Source of the DNA: Streptomyces sp. HM190
GTDB taxonomy: Bacteria; Actinomycetota; Actinomycetes; Streptomycetales; Streptomycetaceae
Length of the DNA: 64,000 bases
Direction of reading: 5' to 3'
Assembly (NCBI RefSeq): GCF_009857135.1
Contig: NZ_CP047318.1
Location: 372,001 to 436,000, forward strand
Below, piece by piece: positions 61,416 through 64,000 of this stretch (position 1 is the stretch's first letter; every line of letters begins with the position of its first letter). Made by a program: the position numbers and the translations under genes. Below the pieces are notes generated by a model. It searched no databases and was not told the DNA's origin. It was given only the letters and a program-made list of their open reading frames with translations.

Positions 61416-62182
61416 TGTCCCTCTTCATGGCCGCCCTGCGCTTCCAGTTGCGCCTCGCGGCGCACTCCCCCGGCACCTTGCAGGTGTGGGCGACGGCACC
61501 GTTGTTCACGGCGGTGTTCCTGTCGATCGCCGAGCACGCGGACCGCACCGACCTCACGTCGTTCGCCGTCGTCGCCCCGACCCTCATGGGCCAGTGGGCG
61601 CTGGCCCTCGGCATCGCGGGCGAACTCATCGCGGAGGAACGCAGCCAGGGCACCCTGGAGGCGGTGATCGCGACCCCGGGCCGGCTCTCGGTGATCGTCG
61701 TGGGCCGGATCCTGGCGGTCAGCCTGCTCGGCGTCACCACCATGGCGGAGGCGTGGCTGGTCGCGGGAGTCGGCTTCGGACGCTGGATCGCCGTACCGCA
61801 CCCCGTCGTGCTGGCCGCCGCGCTGCTGGCGAACGCGGCGGCCATGGCCGGGACCGCGAGCATCATGGCGTCGCTGTTCGTCCTGATGCCGTCGGCTCGG
61901 ATCGTGCAGAACACGCTCACCTATCCGCTGTACCTGCTGTGCGGCGTCCTGGTGCCGCTGTCGCAACTGCCCGCCTGGGTCAGGCCGCTGGGCCGCGTGG
62001 TGTTCCTGAGCTGGAGCGCCGACCTGTTCCGGGCCGCCCTGGACGAGGCGGCCGTCTCCCGGCCGGCGGGGCGGATCGCCGTCGTCGCCCTGCTCGGGCT
62101 GTCCGGATACCTCATCGGGGCGCTCCTGCTGGCCCGCGTGCTGCGCCGGGTCCGCAGGCTCGGCACCCTCACGCACACCTAG
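61415..62182 (+). CDS. ABC-2 type transporter permease 1
   Basis: A 255-residue membrane protein with six helices in the ABC-2 layout (EELIAEERSQGTLEAVIATP coupling segment after the second helix; NTLTYPLYLLCGVLVPLSQL). ATG 61415 shares a base with the ATPase stop (TGATG). It pairs with the next permease. Confidence 0.9.
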   Translation: MSLFMAALRFQLRLAAHSPGTLQVWATAPLFTAVFLSIAEHADRTDLTSFAVVAPTLMGQWALALGIAGELIAEERSQGTLEAVIATPGRLSVIVVGRILAVSLLGVTTMAEAWLVAGVGFGRWIAVPHPVVLAAALLANAAAMAGTASIMASLFVLMPSARIVQNTLTYPLYLLCGVLVPLSQLPAWVRPLGRVVFLSWSADLFRAALDEAAVSRPAGRIAVVALLGLSGYLIGALLLARVLRRVRRLGTLTHT

Positions 62183-62190
62183 GGGCCGAC

Positions 62191-62991
62191 GTGTACCCAT
62201 CCCCGTTCCATCTCGTGCGCTACGGCGTCCTCAACGCCGTGGCCGACTTCAAAGCCACCTACACCTGGCGCAGTTGGTCGTTCGGCTGGCTCGGTCGGAT
62301 GCTCGCCCAGGTACTGTTCTTCACCGGTCTCGGCGGGATGCTGGACCATCCCGGCGCCGTCCGGTACCTCGCGCTCGGCAACGCGCTGATGACCTGTGTC
62401 GTGGACACCATGGCCGTGGTGGCGACGACGAGCGGGGAGCGCCGGGCCGGCACGCTGTCGCTGCTGGTGGCGAGCCCGGCGGACCCGATGTGGGTGTTCG
62501 CCGGGCGCAGTCTGCACTGGCCGGTCAGCGGGTTCGCCACCGCGTCGGTGGCCCTGTTCGGCCTGGGTCCGTTCTTCGGGGTCACCTGGGCTGCGGCACA
62601 GGTTCCGCTGGTCCTGCTGCTGATCGCGCTCACCGCGCTGGGCACCTACTGCGTCGGGCTGTTCCTGGCCGTGCTGGTGATCAACGTGCCGCGGCTGCGC
62701 AACGTGGTGTCCAACTGCGCCTACCTGGCGATGATGGGGTTCTGCGGTGTCCAGGTGCCGGTGGACTTCTGGCCGCGCGCAGTGGGGGCGGTGGTCCAGG
62801 CGGTGCCGCTGACGCACACCCTGCGGGCGCTGCGGGCGGTGAGCGACAACCGTCCGGCGGCCGAGGTGTTCGGTCCGGTGGTGCCGGCGGTGCTGACGGC
62901 CGGCTGCTGGCTGCTCGCGGCGGTCGTCATCTTCCGCTGGCTGGTCGCGGTGCCCGCCCGGGGGGCGGGCACCCTGGACCTGTCCTACTGA
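62191..62991 (+). CDS. ABC-2 type transporter permease 2
   Basis: A 266-residue membrane protein, also ABC-2 type (TTSGERRAGTLSLLVASPAD; NCAYLAMMGFCGVQVPVDFW, PRAVGAVVQAVPLTHTLRAL). GTG 62191 has AGGGG five bases upstream. Six helices are visible. With permease 1 it should form a heterodimeric exporter. Its end overlaps the convergent gene by seven bases. Confidence 0.9.
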   Translation: MYPSPFHLVRYGVLNAVADFKATYTWRSWSFGWLGRMLAQVLFFTGLGGMLDHPGAVRYLALGNALMTCVVDTMAVVATTSGERRAGTLSLLVASPADPMWVFAGRSLHWPVSGFATASVALFGLGPFFGVTWAAAQVPLVLLLIALTALGTYCVGLFLAVLVINVPRLRNVVSNCAYLAMMGFCGVQVPVDFWPRAVGAVVQAVPLTHTLRALRAVSDNRPAAEVFGPVVPAVLTAGCWLLAAVVIFRWLVAVPARGAGTLDLSY

Positions 62992-63668
62992 CGGCGGCCG
63001 CCGGCCGGGCAGCCGCAGGGCCGGTCCGCGGCCGGCCGCTGCGCGAGCAGGGCGTCGGCGAGCACCTCGGTGGCCGTGTGCAGCGCCGCGAAGTAGGCGT
63101 CGTCGCCGGTGCCCGGGGCGGGTTCCAGCCCGAGGTCGAGCACGGGACGGCGGCGCCCGGTGCGTCCGCAGGTCAGGTCGCAGGTGCCGAGCGTGATCCG
63201 GACCGGTGCCGGGACGTCCGGGGCGGCGGCGCGCACCGCCCGGCACAGGGCCGCCGCCGCCCGCGCGAACTCCTGCGGGGAGCGGGGCAGCACACCCACG
63301 CGGCGCCGGCCGGGCGTGAGGGACGCGGAGCGGTGGGCGTGGCCCTCGCAGCTGTCGTAGGTGACGAGCCGCCAGGCGCCCGTGGTGAGGGTGTCCACCA
63401 GGGGCCAGACGCCGTCCTCGATGGCGTCGCGCCACTGGGGGTGTCCGGGATCGACGTCGTCCGCCTCGTGGATGCCGGGGAGTCCGACCGTGTTGATGTT
63501 GCCGTCCGCGCTCCTGAGCAGACGGGCGGGGCGACGGGGCGCGGCGGGCGCGTTCCAGCGGCCGAGGAACTCGTCGACGTCGGGCATGACGTTCGGGAAC
63601 CGGGGCCGGTGCGCGAGCGTGCGGCACCGCGCGCCCGCCGCCGTCATCCCCTCTTCGGAACCTGTCAC
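62985..63668 (-). CDS. hypothetical protein with Cys motifs, convergent with the ABC operon
   Basis: A 227-residue protein I do not recognise. GTG 63668 has GGGAGGG upstream. Notable segments are LRSADGNINTVGLPGIHEAD, WRLVTYDSCEGHAHRSASL, ITLGTCDLTCGRTGRRRPV and the terminal PCGCPAGG. The CEGH, CDLTC and CGC groups could bind metal or form an active site. It ends inside the last codons of permease 2, so it belongs to this locus by position, but its role is unknown. Confidence 0.7.
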   Translation of the reverse strand: MTGSEEGMTAAGARCRTLAHRPRFPNVMPDVDEFLGRWNAPAAPRRPARLLRSADGNINTVGLPGIHEADDVDPGHPQWRDAIEDGVWPLVDTLTTGAWRLVTYDSCEGHAHRSASLTPGRRRVGVLPRSPQEFARAAAALCRAVRAAAPDVPAPVRITLGTCDLTCGRTGRRRPVLDLGLEPAPGTGDDAYFAALHTATEVLADALLAQRPAADRPCGCPAGGRRQ

Positions 63669-63935
63669 AATTTCCCTCCCGGTTTATGGCCACGGATTCA
63701 GGATGCTGCCCGGCGATCCTAACGACGAAATAGCCGGGAACGGCCCGGCGATTCTCACGGGAGGCCCGATGGTGCGCATTCCAGCAGGGCCCGCACTCGA
63801 CCGGATTCCTCTTCCGTTCGCATTTACGCAATTCCTTGGCCGCGGGCCGGTCGCCTCGGTCATCCTGCTGGAACGTGCCGCCGTCCACGGCGGATCACAG
63901 AATCCTCTTCCGCCGCAAGGGAAGGAGTCGGGCCC

Positions 63936-64000
63936 GTGGCTGAAAAGTACGATCTGGCCGTCGTCGGACTCGGTTACGCCGGGCTTCCGCTGGTCGTCGC
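63936..64000 (+). CDS. nucleotide-sugar dehydrogenase, N-terminal fragment (window edge)
   Basis: GTG 63936 follows a GGAAGGAG site. The 21 visible residues, AEKYDLAVVGLGYAGLPLVV, match the Rossmann start of UDP-glucose/UDP-N-acetylmannosamine dehydrogenases (GLGYAGLPL). The rest is outside the window. The 267-base stretch before it (63669-63935) shows no gene. Confidence 0.7.
   Translation, partial: MAEKYDLAVVGLGYAGLPLVV

Noticed and set aside
1..64000. tRNA, rRNA, CRISPR arrays, attachment sites, phage or conjugative genes
   Set aside because: None could be recognised by eye on either strand; a covariance-model scan would be needed to exclude small RNAs.

Overview
The window is typical Streptomyces chromosome: very high G+C, strong third-position G/C bias, GTG/TTG starts, many 4-nt ATGA/GTGA overlaps, and actinomycete families (SigK/RskA, DUF6479, Spo0M, SpoIIE phosphatase, TNT toxin). 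No rRNA, tRNA, CRISPR, complete insertion sequence or prophage was seen. The two ends cut an acyl-CoA synthetase (left) and a nucleotide-sugar dehydrogenase (right).

Layout. 1-6.5 kb: acyl-CoA synthetases, a nitronate monooxygenase, and a secreted penicillin-acylase-type enzyme with a TTA codon in its signal peptide. 6.6-9.1 kb: a Ser/Thr kinase plus a coupled membrane protein. 9.3-18.5 kb: an ECF sigma factor (SigK type) and its RskA-like anti-sigma, then a six-gene lipid-modifying operon (FAD oxidoreductase, DUF1365, two cyclopropane-fatty-acid-synthase-like methyltransferases, DUF1295, alpha/beta hydrolase). This matches the mycobacterial sigK locus. Both transcription units carry the same promoter motif, ATCC-N16-CGGATTACG. 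Between them sits a two-gene unit: a secreted TNT-type NAD glycohydrolase and a small protein that may be its immunity factor. 18.7-27 kb: flavoprotein, decayed LysR and hydrolase pieces, a PAS-SpoIIE phosphatase, a phytoene-desaturase-like oxidoreductase, an MpaB-type oxygenase, an acyl-CoA dehydrogenase behind a KstR-like box, and a Cys-rich copper-storage-like protein. 27-36 kb: small actinomycete proteins, pobA, a decayed PLP decarboxylase, a polysaccharide deacetylase, a double-domain GH43 enzyme, an ArsR/MFS metal-efflux pair and a YcnI-like protein. 36-39 kb: a cobalamin riboswitch ahead of cbiMNQO. 39-45.3 kb: a complete non-phosphorylating L-fucose catabolic operon whose first gene looks frameshifted at its start and whose divergent FadR-type regulator is broken. 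45-48.7 kb: phytase and GH43/CBM42. 48.9-53.9 kb: four CNNM/CBS transporters, apparently a duplicated two-gene unit. 54-56.6 kb: Spo0M, an M56 peptidase gene cut by a 159-bp MITE, and a TatA-like protein.

57-63.7 kb is the most original region. A strongly expressed-looking 20-residue peptide gene, followed by a hairpin, heads a tightly coupled set: M16 zinc protease, GNAT-like protein, ABC ATPase and two ABC permeases. A PF14907-like nucleotidyltransferase is divergent and an unknown Cys-containing protein is convergent. I read it as a candidate ribosomal-peptide maturation and export system that I cannot assign to a known class.
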